Positions 53,690 through 63,575 of a stretch of DNA of 64,000 bases are shown here, in pieces. Both the position numbers and the translations under genes were made by a program. A model generated the notes under the pieces. It was not told the origin of the DNA and did no database searches. It saw nothing but the letters and a program-made list of their open reading frames with translations. The stretch's first letter is position 1; every line of letters starts with the position of its first letter. Source of the DNA: VXOZ01 sp965220045 (GTDB taxonomy: Bacteria > Chloroflexota > UBA11872 > VXOZ01); assembly GCA_965220045.1 (NCBI GenBank), contig OZ244803.1:434001-498000 (forward strand), in the 5' to 3' direction.

Positions 53690-53971
53690 CCGCGTACATT
53701 GGTGAGCCTAGACCGGACCGAGCGATCGGAGCGAAACGCACTCCTGAAGACGAATCGCTAGTATTCATGTCAAGAACCCATCGCACCGTGTGAACCTGCC
53801 CTTCGACAAGCTCAGGGCGAACGAGAAAAGTAAGGGTCCGTTCGTGCTGAGCTTGTCGAAGCACGATTCGAACTATCGAACTGGCCTATGAAATTGCTCT
53901 AGGTGCAATTATGCAGCGGTAGTGCGGTCCTCGGTATGCCAGAACCCAAATCTCACACTTCGAGGTAAGAC

Positions 53972-55717
53972 ATGCACCCTGGCACCCAACCCCTCGGCGT
54001 CTATCTCCACGAAGGCCATTATCACCCGCGCAGCGTATACCTGCTGGAGATCTTGGCGCACGCGGGCATTCCCTTTACTCGGGTGGATGCCGCCACGCTG
54101 CCGGAAGCGTTGGAGACACTCAAGGTGCTCGTCTTGCCGCACCACGACGTCACCACGCCGGAGATGGGCCGGCTCTATGGCTTTGTGACGGCAGGGGGCG
54201 CTCTTATCGGCCTGGGTGGGACCAGTGGCTTGGACGATCTCTTTGGCGTGCGCACGCAGACCGGCACGCACGAAGCCTACCTCCGGGTGACGCACGTAGA
54301 CCATCCACTGGTGCGCGATCTGCATTCCTCATTGCATGTCTGGGACGCGGCCACGGCGCGGGCGGCCGGGGCCGGCGTGCTGGCCAACCTCTGCGATGGT
54401 GAAGGAAAACGCATCGGCGTGGGCGTGAGCGTTTACCGGCTGCAAAGGGGATTTACCATTTTCAGTGCGGCGGATCTGCCGTGGTGCATCCTGCACATGT
54501 TGCAGGGGATACCGGTGCGCCAAGACGGCGTCCCCGCGCCGGACGGCACGGCTCAAACCGACGATGGCATCCTGAAATGCGACGACGGCATCGTGCTGGA
54601 CTGGGAGAACGACCGTACCACCGACACGGCGCTGCCGTTCTTCCTGGAGGCGGTTGGCGATGAGCTGCGCGCCATCCTGCTGCGCAGCATCTTTCTCGGC
54701 GCGCGTTACACAGGTACGGCGCTTCCGATGCTCTGGTACTGGCCCGCTCAACTGGAGGCCGTCGCGCACCTCTCCCACGATTCCGATAACAACGTGCTCG
54801 ACCGCGCCTTCCAGCTTCTGGAGATCACGCGGGCGCTCGGCGTGCATTCCACGTGGTGCATTCAATATCCGGGCTACACGCCCGAACTCTATGCCGCGGT
54901 GAAGGAATACGGCAGCGAAATCTGCCTCCACTTTGATGCCTTGTCAGGTAAGGAACCCAACCGTTGGGACTACGACGACCTGGTCTTTCAGTGGGAGTTT
55001 CTGCGGCGTGAGGCCGGTCTCGACGTCATTACCAGCAATAAGAACCACTACACGCGCTGGGAGGGATCCTTAGAGTTTTTCGGGTGGCTGGAGAGGGTAG
55101 GCATTGCGCACGATCAGTCGAAGGGTCCTTCGAAGGACGGCAATACCGGCCATCTCTACGGCAGCACGCATCCCTGGTTTCCGATGGAGCCCGGGTCGGG
55201 TCACTTCTACGACGTGCTGGAGGTCAACTTCCTGACGCAGGACATGGTAAATCCGGCCCGCCATCCCGATGCGCCGGTCGATGAGTATGCGCCCTATGCC
55301 ATTGCCGAACCGCTCGTCGAGCGCGTAAGGAAGCACTACGGCGTGGCCCACTACCTCTTCCACCCCCACCACTGCCTGCGGCCCGGCGTGCCCGCGGCGA
55401 TGGCGGATGTCATCGAGTACGCGTGGCAGCAGGGTTTGCCCTGGTGGACGGCGCGTGAAATCAACGCCTGGGAGCGCAGCCGCCGCGAGTTGCAATTTGG
55501 CGATGTAAGTAGTACGGGAGCCTCAATCCACGTTGGCGCATCGCTAGAGGACGCGACGCTCCTCGTGCTGGACACCAACGACCAAGAGCGGCAGTTTCAC
55601 ATCGACGGCACGCCCGCGTTGGCACGCAGTGTGGATCGCTATGGCTTCCGTTTCCACGCAGTCACCCATACCCTCGAAGCCGGCGAACATGCCCTGCGGT
55701 GGGACGAGGCCGTCTGA
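53972..55717 (+). CDS. Amidotransferase-like domain fused to polysaccharide deacetylase-like domain
   Basis: A 581-residue protein of unknown function. Residues 1-180 resemble a class I glutamine amidotransferase-like (GATase1/ThuA-like) flavodoxin-type fold (GVYLHEGHYHP, VLVLPHHDV, GGALIGLGGTSG) and lack a catalytic nucleophile elbow. Residues 255-470 resemble a NodB-type deacetylase barrel: LSHDSDNN (267-274), LHFDA (319-323), FHPHH near 470. The last 100 residues are beta-rich. It may deacetylate or hydrolyse a carbohydrate in the cytosol; no signal peptide is seen. It could alternatively be a glycoside-active enzyme of another barrel family. Confidence 0.7.
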   Translation: MHPGTQPLGVYLHEGHYHPRSVYLLEILAHAGIPFTRVDAATLPEALETLKVLVLPHHDVTTPEMGRLYGFVTAGGALIGLGGTSGLDDLFGVRTQTGTHEAYLRVTHVDHPLVRDLHSSLHVWDAATARAAGAGVLANLCDGEGKRIGVGVSVYRLQRGFTIFSAADLPWCILHMLQGIPVRQDGVPAPDGTAQTDDGILKCDDGIVLDWENDRTTDTALPFFLEAVGDELRAILLRSIFLGARYTGTALPMLWYWPAQLEAVAHLSHDSDNNVLDRAFQLLEITRALGVHSTWCIQYPGYTPELYAAVKEYGSEICLHFDALSGKEPNRWDYDDLVFQWEFLRREAGLDVITSNKNHYTRWEGSLEFFGWLERVGIAHDQSKGPSKDGNTGHLYGSTHPWFPMEPGSGHFYDVLEVNFLTQDMVNPARHPDAPVDEYAPYAIAEPLVERVRKHYGVAHYLFHPHHCLRPGVPAAMADVIEYAWQQGLPWWTAREINAWERSRRELQFGDVSSTGASIHVGASLEDATLLVLDTNDQERQFHIDGTPALARSVDRYGFRFHAVTHTLEAGEHALRWDEAV

Positions 55718-55837
55718 CTGCGCACAGGCCTTGCGCATGCTGCGTCTGCCGCCAGACGATGGTGAATTCCCACGTGGTCGGACGAGAATCTAGCATCACT
55801 CCCGTTGAATCCGGTAGGATTAAGCGGGAGTGAGAAG

Positions 55838-56326
55838 ATGCGAGTTGTCATTGGCGCCGATCACAACGGATTTGATAGCAAGGACATGGTGCGGCAGTGG
55901 CTAGAGGCTGCCGGTCATGCGGTGGTTGACGTTGGCCCCCATGAGCTTGACCCCAGCGACGACTACCCGGATTTCGCCCGGCTTGTGGGAGAGTCCTTGC
56001 AACGCGGTGAGGCGGACCGCGGCATCCTGCTCTGCGGCAGCGGGGTGGGCGCCAGTATTGCGGCGAACAAGATGCGCGGCATTCGCGCGGGCCTCTGCCA
56101 TGATGCCTATTCGGCGCATCAAGCGGTCGAACACGACAACGTCAATGTTTTGTGCCTCGGACCTCGCATCGTTGGTCCGGCGCTGATGGAAGAGCTGGTG
56201 ACGGCATTCTTGGCAGCCGCGTTTACGGGTGAGGAGCGGCACGCGCGCCGCCTTGCCAAGGTGACGGCGCTGGAGCAGGAGGAACGAGAGGCGGGTCTCG
56301 GCCAGCCGGAGGCGAAAGCGCCGTAG
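55838..56326 (+). CDS. rpiB: Ribose-5-phosphate isomerase B
   Basis: RpiB interconverts ribose 5-phosphate and ribulose 5-phosphate. The 162-residue protein has GADHNGFD (6-13), the catalytic Cys66 in LLCGSGVGAS, NKMRGIRAGLCHD and DNVNVLCLG. Length is normal for the family. The ATG at 55838 is preferred over an earlier ATG because conserved sequence begins there and GGGAGTG lies just before. The adjacent central-carbon genes support the role. An allose-6-phosphate isomerase function is a minor alternative. Confidence 0.95.
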   Translation: MRVVIGADHNGFDSKDMVRQWLEAAGHAVVDVGPHELDPSDDYPDFARLVGESLQRGEADRGILLCGSGVGASIAANKMRGIRAGLCHDAYSAHQAVEHDNVNVLCLGPRIVGPALMEELVTAFLAAAFTGEERHARRLAKVTALEQEEREAGLGQPEAKAP

Positions 56327-56478
56327 GCATAGCCTCGCGTCATTCGTGAAAAGGGAGTCTTGCTCGGCACAGCAACGACCTATCTGTGCCCGGATTTGGG
56401 CTACGATCTTCGCGTAGCCACTCCAAGATTCAATTGCCTTTGACCTCTATGCGGTGTGCCCAAGGCTTGAGTTGATCT

Positions 56479-57276
56479 ATGAATAGCATGCACGATTCTA
56501 ACCGGCGTTACTGGGACAATGCCGCTGAGGGGTGGGAGCGTCTTCGCGATGGAGACGGATTGTGGCGACGTTGCCCCAACGAACCGGAACTTGGCTTTGC
56601 AGGCGGCGCACTGCGACTGATTCGCGAACTGGCCGACGACGTGTCGAGCAAGGACGTGTGTGTCGTTGGCAGCGGCGATAGCTACGCGGCGTTTGCACTT
56701 GCCGGCATGGGGGCCAACGTTACGTCGATAGATATTTCTGCCCAGCAGCTTGCAGTAGCCTCAAAACGAGCAAAGCAACTGGGATTGGCCATTACCTTTG
56801 TGCAAGCAGATGCAGCCAACCTTGGACCTGTTGAAAGTGCCAAGTTCGACTTAGTCTGTTCCACCAATGGCTTCTTTACCTGGATCTCCGATTTGCAGGC
56901 GGTCTTTAGTGAGATCTTTCGTGTCCTGCGTCCAGCAGGACATTACATCTGCTACGATATTCATCCGTATCAACGGCCTTGGAAAGATCAGATCAGTCCG
57001 ATTGAAGTTGAGAAATCCTACTGGCAAACTGGTCCCTTTCGAGATTCAAAGAATGGCGCAATTAACTTCAACTGGACTCTTGCGGATATTCTCAATCCCC
57101 TGGCATTTGCGGGATTCAGCTTGCAGCGAATCTTGGAGAGTCCTGCCGAAGACTCAAGGTTCTGGCAGGGCTACTCATACCTGCCGGGGACCGACGAAAG
57201 CTTGCTTGATTGGAGTGAGAATCCTCGGTCTGCACTACCGGTTTGGCTTACAATAGCTTTGAAGAAGCCCGCGTAG
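56479..57276 (+). CDS. Class I SAM-dependent methyltransferase
   Basis: A 265-residue protein with SAM motif VCVVGSGDSYAAFALAGMGA (about 60-79), beta2 acid VTSIDIS, motif IV FDLVCSTNGFF and VLRPAGHYICYDIHPYQRP. It belongs to the UbiE/methyltransferase-11 type; the substrate is unknown. Its codon use and AT content appear higher than its neighbours (for example ATTTCTGCC, TCAAAACGAG), which might reflect transfer. It sits between rpiB and tal but has no evident link to sugar metabolism. Confidence 0.85.
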   Translation: MNSMHDSNRRYWDNAAEGWERLRDGDGLWRRCPNEPELGFAGGALRLIRELADDVSSKDVCVVGSGDSYAAFALAGMGANVTSIDISAQQLAVASKRAKQLGLAITFVQADAANLGPVESAKFDLVCSTNGFFTWISDLQAVFSEIFRVLRPAGHYICYDIHPYQRPWKDQISPIEVEKSYWQTGPFRDSKNGAINFNWTLADILNPLAFAGFSLQRILESPAEDSRFWQGYSYLPGTDESLLDWSENPRSALPVWLTIALKKPA

Positions 57277-57457
57277 CACGGGTAGAGGCATGCTGCACAG
57301 TTCGTTGAATCTCCATTTACGCGTTGCCCCTGCACAACTGCTGCGCAGTTCGGCTACGGCCAAGATACTGCCTGTGTGCTTGTGAAGAGAGCGAAGGGTA
57401 GCCACATAAGAAGATGAACAAGAGCAATCAGAGCAACCGTGCGTCAAGAAGGAGGTA

Positions 57458-58588
57458 ATGATGGTGGAAAAGAATAGACTTGTACAATTGCAGGACTACG
57501 ACCAGAGCGTGTGGCTGGATAGCATCAGCCGCGGCCTCATTCAGTCCGGCGAGCTGCAGTCACTGGTGGACAACGATGGGCTGCGGGGGATGACCTCGAA
57601 CCCGGCTATCTTTGAGAAGGCTATCAGCGGCAGCGACGACTACCGCGACCAGTTGCGTGCGCTCCACGCCGCCGGCAAGAGCACGACGGAAATCTATGAA
57701 GCCGTGGCGGTTACGGATATCCAGTCGGCGTGCGACGTGTTGCGGCCGGTGTACGACGCCAGCGACGGCGAGCACGGCTTGGTGAGCCTGGAAGTCTCGC
57801 CGGAGCTTGCCTTTGATACCAATGGCACCATTGCCGAGGTCCGCCGCCTTTGGGACCAGGTGGGCCGCCCGAACCTGATGATCAAGATCCCGGCCACCGA
57901 CGAAGGCATACCCGCGGTGCAGCAGATGCTCACGGAGGGGTACAACGTCAACATCACGCTGATGTTCTCGCTCACCGACTACGATAACGTAGCCGAAGCC
58001 TACATCTCCGCGCTGGAGGCCCGCGCCGCGGCGGGTGAGCCGGTCAACCGCATCGCTTCCGTAGCGAGTTTCTTCGTCAGCCGCATCGATACATTGGCCG
58101 ATGAGTTGTTGGAGGCGCGGGCGGAGGCCGGAGAGAGCCGCGCGCGGGAGCTTCTGGGCAATGTGGCGGTGGCCAACGCGAAGATTGCCTTCCAGCACTT
58201 CCTGGATTTCTTCAAGTCGGAGCGTTTCGCCAAGCTGGAAGCACAGGGCGCGCGTGTGCAGCGCGTGCTGTGGGCGAGCACCAGCACGAAGAACCCCGAA
58301 TACTCCGACGTGATGTACGTGGATGAGCTCATCGGCCCGCATACGGTGAACACCTTGCCGGACGACACCATGGACGCGTTTCGCGATCATGGCACGCTGG
58401 CTCAGACTGTGGATACGGGCGTGGCAGAGGCGCAAGCCGTGTTGGATGCCCTGGAGGCGGTTGGCGTGGACTACAACGCCATGACCAGGCAACTCCAGCA
58501 AGAAGGTGTGGACAAATTTGTCCAACCGTACCAGGACCTGCTCGCGCGTATCGAGCAAGTGTGCGCCGAGCTTGTCGCAGCTTCGTAG
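57458..58588 (+). CDS. tal: Transaldolase, TAL-PGI type
   Basis: Transaldolase moves dihydroxyacetone between sugar phosphates in the pentose phosphate pathway. The 376-residue protein has TSNPAIFEKAI (46-56), the Schiff-base Lys143 in LMIKIPATDEG, NVNITLMFSLTDY and ASTSTKNPEYSDVMYV. This is the type that is fused to phosphoglucose isomerase in some bacteria. AAGGAGG precedes two adjacent ATG codons; the second ATG has the better spacing. pgi starts 2 bp after its stop, indicating strict coupling. Confidence 0.96.
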   Translation: MMVEKNRLVQLQDYDQSVWLDSISRGLIQSGELQSLVDNDGLRGMTSNPAIFEKAISGSDDYRDQLRALHAAGKSTTEIYEAVAVTDIQSACDVLRPVYDASDGEHGLVSLEVSPELAFDTNGTIAEVRRLWDQVGRPNLMIKIPATDEGIPAVQQMLTEGYNVNITLMFSLTDYDNVAEAYISALEARAAAGEPVNRIASVASFFVSRIDTLADELLEARAEAGESRARELLGNVAVANAKIAFQHFLDFFKSERFAKLEAQGARVQRVLWASTSTKNPEYSDVMYVDELIGPHTVNTLPDDTMDAFRDHGTLAQTVDTGVAEAQAVLDALEAVGVDYNAMTRQLQQEGVDKFVQPYQDLLARIEQVCAELVAAS

Positions 58589-58590
58589 CG

Positions 58591-60279
58591 ATGCCGGGAG
58601 ACCACAACAGCGCAGACGCGGCAATTGCGAACACCGTGGCCGAACTCGTGCGGGCTAACACCGGTAAGCGCTTGTGGCAGAAGGACGCTGCGCTCTGGTC
58701 TGACGATCCGCAAGTTCAGGCAGCCATTCGCAACCGGCTCGGCTGGCTGAACGTCGTCGACGACATGCAGCGGTCCGGCGTTGACGAGATCAACGACCTC
58801 GCCAAAACAGTACGCGCTGAGGGCTTCACGGATTGCGTCGTGCTCGGCATGGGGGGCAGCAGTCTCTGTCCCGACGTTTGCCGCGCCACCTTTGGCACCG
58901 CTCCCGGCTGGCTGCGGCTGCACGTGCTCGACAGCACGCATCCCCGCGCCGTGCAGGCCGTGCAGGACGCCATTGATGTGGAGCGGACTCTCTTTGTGGT
59001 CTCGAGCAAGTCCGGCACTACCGGCGAGTCGAACGCCTTCTTTAAGTACTTCTGGGACCAAGTCGCGCAGGCAGGAGTAGCGTCACCCGGCGCTAACTTC
59101 ATTGCCATCACCGACCCCGGCACGATCTTGGATGATGAGGCTACCGCGCGCAGCTTTCGCCACGTGTTCCGCAATCCGGCCGACATTGGCGGCCGGTATT
59201 CGGCGCTTTCGTACTTTGGGCTTGTGCCGATGGCCTTGCTTGGGATGGACGTTGCTGACTTTCTTAGCCGCGCAGGGGCGATGGCGCGGCGCTGTGGGCC
59301 GGAAGTGGCCGTGGAGGACAACCCTGGCATGGTCTTAGGTGCGCAGCTTGCGGCCCACGCCCAGCAGGGCCGGGACAAGCTCACGCTCGTGTGCGCGCCG
59401 GAAATTGCAACGCTGGGCTGGTGGCTGGAACAGCTTGTCGCCGAGAGCCTTGGCAAGAATGGCGTTGGTGTGGTCCCAATAGAAGGCGAGGGTCTTGGGA
59501 CGCCTGAGACCTACGGCAAAGATCGGGTATTCGTTCACATTGCACTCGCCAACACGGATTCAGGCGAACAGGATCAACCTCTCCGCGTGTTAGATGTGGC
59601 CGGGCATCCCGTAATACGTTTGGAGCTAGCCGAGTCTCTGGACTTGGGGCAGGAATTCTTCCGCTGGGAGGTAGCGACGGCGGTCGCCGGGCATCTCTTA
59701 GGCGTCAACCCCTTCGACGAGCCCAATGTTCAGGAGAGCAAGGACAATACCGCCGCGCTATTGCAGACTTTCCAGGACACCGGCGTCCTTCCCGCTGAGG
59801 AACCGTCTGTCTCCGCCGGCGCGCTTTCTCTTTACGGCGATTGTCGTGGAGAGACTAATGGTGAAGCGATGCGCGGCTTCCTCGACCAAGTCGCGCCGGG
59901 CGACTATGTCGCGCTCATGGCCTATTTGCCGCAGGACAATGTGGCACAGGAGCGCGTAAATGCGATCCGTGATTTGCTTCGCGCCGCCACGCGAGCAGCA
60001 ACCACCGTAGGCTACGGTCCCCGCTTCCTCCACTCCACGGGCCAACTGCACAAAGGCGGTCCAAACTCCGCCGTGTGCCTGCAACTTACGGCAGACTTCG
60101 TTGAAGATGTCCCAATTCCTGAGGCGCTCTACTCTTTTGGCACGTTTATCCAGGCCCAGGCGCTCGGGGACATGCGTTCCCTCCAGGGCCACGGACGGCG
60201 CGTGCTGCGCATTCACCTGGGAACGGACTACATGGCTGGCCTAGCAGCGCTTGAGCAGGCACTCACGGAGCTGCGTTGA
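58591..60279 (+). CDS. pgi: Glucose-6-phosphate isomerase
   Basis: The enzyme interconverts glucose 6-phosphate and fructose 6-phosphate. The 562-residue protein has GMGGSSLCPDV (86-96), the sugar-phosphate loop SSKSGTTGES (138-147), GRYSALSYFGLVP, VNPFDEPNVQESK and a C-terminal STGQLHKGGPNSAVCL, close to PGI domains of TAL-PGI fusions. The ATG directly after the tal stop decides the start; an in-frame upstream ATG inside tal is not conserved. tal plus pgi equals the usual length of the fused enzyme. Confidence 0.95.
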   Translation: MPGDHNSADAAIANTVAELVRANTGKRLWQKDAALWSDDPQVQAAIRNRLGWLNVVDDMQRSGVDEINDLAKTVRAEGFTDCVVLGMGGSSLCPDVCRATFGTAPGWLRLHVLDSTHPRAVQAVQDAIDVERTLFVVSSKSGTTGESNAFFKYFWDQVAQAGVASPGANFIAITDPGTILDDEATARSFRHVFRNPADIGGRYSALSYFGLVPMALLGMDVADFLSRAGAMARRCGPEVAVEDNPGMVLGAQLAAHAQQGRDKLTLVCAPEIATLGWWLEQLVAESLGKNGVGVVPIEGEGLGTPETYGKDRVFVHIALANTDSGEQDQPLRVLDVAGHPVIRLELAESLDLGQEFFRWEVATAVAGHLLGVNPFDEPNVQESKDNTAALLQTFQDTGVLPAEEPSVSAGALSLYGDCRGETNGEAMRGFLDQVAPGDYVALMAYLPQDNVAQERVNAIRDLLRAATRAATTVGYGPRFLHSTGQLHKGGPNSAVCLQLTADFVEDVPIPEALYSFGTFIQAQALGDMRSLQGHGRRVLRIHLGTDYMAGLAALEQALTELR

Positions 60280-60853
60280 CTCTCCAAGGGCGAGCGTTAA
60301 CTGCCAGAGTTGCTGGAAAATTCTCCCGTCATTCCCGCGGAAGCGGGAATCCATCTTCTCTCTTTGCCCATAGAATAGCGACAGGCAGCTATAGAGTGAG
60401 CATCCTGGACCCGGGCCTCCGCCGGTGCGACGGATTGTACCCGCATTCCCCTACCGAACGGGGGACAAGCCCCCATGCGGTCGCAATGAACTTGCTGGCG
60501 AATCATACGCCCCACCGCCGGCCCGGTAGCGCAGGTTTGCAACCTGCGCCGGTGCATGTTCGGACTCTATGAAATCCTCTCTCTACATGGTAAAGCGCTG
60601 GAAAACACACACGCGGTCCTCGTGCGGGCGGGGGAAAAGCCCCCGCGCTACTGGAGAGGTGGTTCTCCCCTGGGATAGAGCGTGCGACATCCAAGGCACG
60701 GGTGGGGCTTGCATTGGCTCACGCTATTCACTATCCTGCTGGGATACGCGGTACAGTCAATAGCTATGCGTTCGGAATGGGCTTTACCCGGCGGCGCACG
60801 CGCTATAATGTTGGACGAGGAATTCCATAGCACAGCAGAGGGCAAGGAATTCA
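60280..60853. repeat. Gap between pgi and zwf with four REP-like palindromes
   Basis: Palindromic elements lie at about 60330-60350 (CATTCCCGCGGAAGCGGGAATCC), 60460-60474 (GGGGGACAAGCCCCC), 60529-60549 (GCGCAGGTT-N3-AACCTGCGC) and 60628-60646 (GCGGGGG-AAAAG-CCCCCGC). Each belongs to a family found elsewhere in the window. No gene is supported in the 574 bp. Confidence 0.85.
60783..60809 (+). promoter_or_regulatory. Candidate zwf promoter
   Basis: TATAAT at 60804-60809 and TTTACC at 60783-60788 with a 15-base spacer, about 45 bp before zwf. The -10 is perfect and the -35 weak with short spacing. Confidence 0.35.
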
Positions 60854-62398
60854 ATGCAAGTGGTCACTCAAGCCGCGGACTTGGCGAGAATCACGCAGGC
60901 GCCGCGCGGGCCGGAAGGCTGCGCCATCGTGATCTTTGGCGCGACCGGCGACCTGACGCGGCGCATGATTGTGCCGGCGCTCTACAACTTGCAGCAGCGC
61001 GGGCTGCTCCCCGACGACTTCGCGATCGTCGGTTTCTCCCGCAGCAGGTGGGATACGGAGATATTTCGGGATGAAATGAAGGCGGCCGTGCGCGAGTTCG
61101 CGGTCGGCGTTTCCGTTGACGAGGATTCGTGCAAGCAGTTTGTGGAGCGGCTGCACTATATCTCGGGTAACTACAACAACGGTGAGGACTTCCAACAGCT
61201 TACGGCCATGCTGAACTCGGTTTCGCGTCAGCATAATTGCGGTGGCAGGTACGTTTTCTATCTCTCCACCCCGCCGAGTGTCTACTCGGACGTGATCCAG
61301 CAACTCGGCGCCGTTGGCCTGCATCAGGCAGAAGAGAGCGACTCGTGGCGGCGGGTTGTCATCGAGAAGCCCTTTGGAAGCGATCTCGCCACCGCCCAAA
61401 CGCTCAATGCGCAGATTGCAAATGTCTTTGCCGAGCCCCAAACGTACCGCATCGACCACTACCTCGGCAAAGAGACGGTGCAGAATATCCTGGTCTTTCG
61501 CCTTGCCAACCACATTTTCGAGCCGCTCTGGAACCGCCGCTACGTAGACCATGTGCAGATTACGGCATCGGAGAGCATTGGCATAGAGCACCGGGCCGGG
61601 TACTACGAAGAGTCCGGCGCCATGCGCGATATGTTCCAAAACCATCTGCTGCAGCTCTATTCGCTGGTGGCAATGGACCCGCCGGTGGTGTTCGACGCCG
61701 AGGCAGTTGCCGCGGAGAAGATCAAGGTCTTGCGCGCCACGCGCCCCATCCCACTGACACAGATCGACCAGTGGGCGGTGCGCGGGCAGTACGGTCCGGG
61801 CTGGGTCCGTGGGGAATACGCCAAAGGGTACCGCGAAGAGGAGAATACCGATCCACAGTCAAATCGCGAGACCTTTGCCGCGCTGAAGCTTTACATCGAT
61901 AACTGGCGTTGGGAGGGCGTGCCCTTCTATCTGCGCTCCGGCAAGAGCATGACGAAGAAGGTGACCGAGATTGCCATTCAGTTCAAGCGCGTTCCGCACC
62001 TGCTGTTCGGGCTGACCCCGGCCGATACCCTGAATCCCAACGCGATTGTGATTCGCGTGCAGCCCAACGAGGGGTTTTCGCTGCAATTCCGGGTGAAGTC
62101 GCCCGGCCAGACCATCCGGGTGCACCAGGTCAGCATGAATTTCGACTATGAATCGCTCTTCAACGGTGAAGCGCCGCCTGCCTATGAAACACTTTTACTG
62201 GACATAATGCGCGGCGACCGCACGCTCTTTGCCCACAGCGAATGGATCGAGCACGCCTGGGGACTGATTACGCCCATCATCGAGGCGTGGGAATCCAGCC
62301 CCGCCAACAACTTTCCGAACTACGAGGCCGGGAGCTGGGGACCGCCGGAGGCCGATGCTCTCATCGCCATGGACGGCCGTTCCTGGCGGCGGCCATAG
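60854..62398 (+). CDS. zwf: Glucose-6-phosphate dehydrogenase
   Basis: Zwf oxidises glucose 6-phosphate with NADP(+) in the first step of the oxidative pentose phosphate pathway. The 514-residue protein has the nucleotide motif IFGATGDLTRR (27-37), VIEKPFG (169-175), the active-site RIDHYLGKE (199-207) and MRDMFQNHLLQ with His264 as the catalytic base. AAGGA six bases upstream of the ATG supports the start. tal and pgi lie directly upstream; the gap between pgi and zwf is long, so zwf may have its own promoter. Confidence 0.96.
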   Translation: MQVVTQAADLARITQAPRGPEGCAIVIFGATGDLTRRMIVPALYNLQQRGLLPDDFAIVGFSRSRWDTEIFRDEMKAAVREFAVGVSVDEDSCKQFVERLHYISGNYNNGEDFQQLTAMLNSVSRQHNCGGRYVFYLSTPPSVYSDVIQQLGAVGLHQAEESDSWRRVVIEKPFGSDLATAQTLNAQIANVFAEPQTYRIDHYLGKETVQNILVFRLANHIFEPLWNRRYVDHVQITASESIGIEHRAGYYEESGAMRDMFQNHLLQLYSLVAMDPPVVFDAEAVAAEKIKVLRATRPIPLTQIDQWAVRGQYGPGWVRGEYAKGYREEENTDPQSNRETFAALKLYIDNWRWEGVPFYLRSGKSMTKKVTEIAIQFKRVPHLLFGLTPADTLNPNAIVIRVQPNEGFSLQFRVKSPGQTIRVHQVSMNFDYESLFNGEAPPAYETLLLDIMRGDRTLFAHSEWIEHAWGLITPIIEAWESSPANNFPNYEAGSWGPPEADALIAMDGRSWRRP

Positions 62399-62515
62399 CA
62401 GTCGTCTCAGCACATTCCCTCGGGATATGAAGATGACCGCCCGCTACCGTCATTTGTATGTTGAAGAATGCCGGCAAATGAGCGTAGGTGAGAGGGGCAT
62501 GCCGTCCGTCATTCC

Positions 62516-63575
62516 TGTAAGTGTCAGGTAATTCGTTGACAGATCTGGTAGAACATTGATGAGTGTCAATCACCAGATCTGGAGGCAACTGATGCGGGAT
62601 AATAGTAGTGACAAGACCATTGAACGGAACCTCATGCAGAAGTGGCGTTTCCTCATCGCCGAGTACGAACGGGTCAAGGCCAAGCAGCATCCCCAGTTCC
62701 GCTACCTGCAGGACTTCTATGCGTTCCATGGTACCAGTCGCCAGACCTTCGCCAAGTACTACAACCGTTTCTGTCAGACGCGCAGCGATGACGCCCTGCT
62801 GCCGCGCAAGCGCGGTCCCAAGTGGAAGAGCCGCCGCACCTTGCCCTACATCGAGCAGAAGGTGCTGGAGCAGCGCCGCAAGGGTATCAACCGCTATGAG
62901 ATCTGTGCCATACTCAAACCGGTACTCAAAGCGCACACACCCTCACCCTCCACCATCTACGCCATTAGCAAGCGCCATGGGCTCAACCGCCTGAAACCGG
63001 CCATGAAACAAGCCAAGCGCACCATCATCAAGACCCGCGCGGGCGAACTGGGGCATCTGGACTGCCATTACCTCAGCCGCGACCTGCTCCTGGACAGCTC
63101 CCAGCGTTACTACCTGGTCTCCGTGCTCGATGCCTGCACCCGTCTGGCCTGGGCTGAAGTGGTGCCTGACCTCAAGAGCCTCAGCGTCATGTTCGCCGCG
63201 CTCAAGAGCATCAACCTGCTCAACGTTGAGTACGGCATCCAGTTCGAAGCCATCCTCACCGATAACGGTCCTGAGGTGGCGGCACGCACGAAACCGGCGC
63301 AGCATCCCTTCGAGCGCATGCTGCTGGAACTCGGTATCAAACACCGCTACACCCGGCCCTATCGACCCCAGACCAACGGCAAGATCGAACGCTTCTGGCG
63401 GACCCTGAACGACGACCTGATCGAAGGCACGACGTTCGAAAACCTGACGGAGTTCCAGGATGAACTGATGCAATACCTCCTGTACTACAACACGGAAAGA
63501 CCACACCAAGGCCTGAAGGGGAATACGCCTCTTCAAGCTCTGCAAAATCTGTCAACGAATTAGTCAACATTTACA
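62516..63575 (+). mobile_element. Complete IS481-family insertion sequence
   Basis: A 1060-bp element with 31-bp imperfect terminal inverted repeats (62516-62546 and 63545-63575; 25 of 31 positions match), both starting TGTAA. It is flanked by a 5-bp direct repeat ATTCC (62511-62515 and 63576-63580), the apparent target duplication. One transposase gene fills it. The intact frame and paired ends suggest recent or still possible activity. Confidence 0.93.
62556..63563 (+). CDS. IS481-type DDE transposase
   Basis: A 335-residue protein. A helix-turn-helix N-terminal half (SRQTFAKYYNRF and others) is followed by an rve integrase core with Asp169 (GHLDCHY), Asp236 (ILTDNGPEV) and Glu278 (PQTNGKIERFWRTLNDDL) as the DDE triad. 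The motif YNTERPHQGLKGNTPLQAL ends the domain, typical of IS481. It has no frameshift, and the gene lies between the element's terminal repeats, its stop inside the right one. Confidence 0.95.
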   Translation: MMSVNHQIWRQLMRDNSSDKTIERNLMQKWRFLIAEYERVKAKQHPQFRYLQDFYAFHGTSRQTFAKYYNRFCQTRSDDALLPRKRGPKWKSRRTLPYIEQKVLEQRRKGINRYEICAILKPVLKAHTPSPSTIYAISKRHGLNRLKPAMKQAKRTIIKTRAGELGHLDCHYLSRDLLLDSSQRYYLVSVLDACTRLAWAEVVPDLKSLSVMFAALKSINLLNVEYGIQFEAILTDNGPEVAARTKPAQHPFERMLLELGIKHRYTRPYRPQTNGKIERFWRTLNDDLIEGTTFENLTEFQDELMQYLLYYNTERPHQGLKGNTPLQALQNLSTN

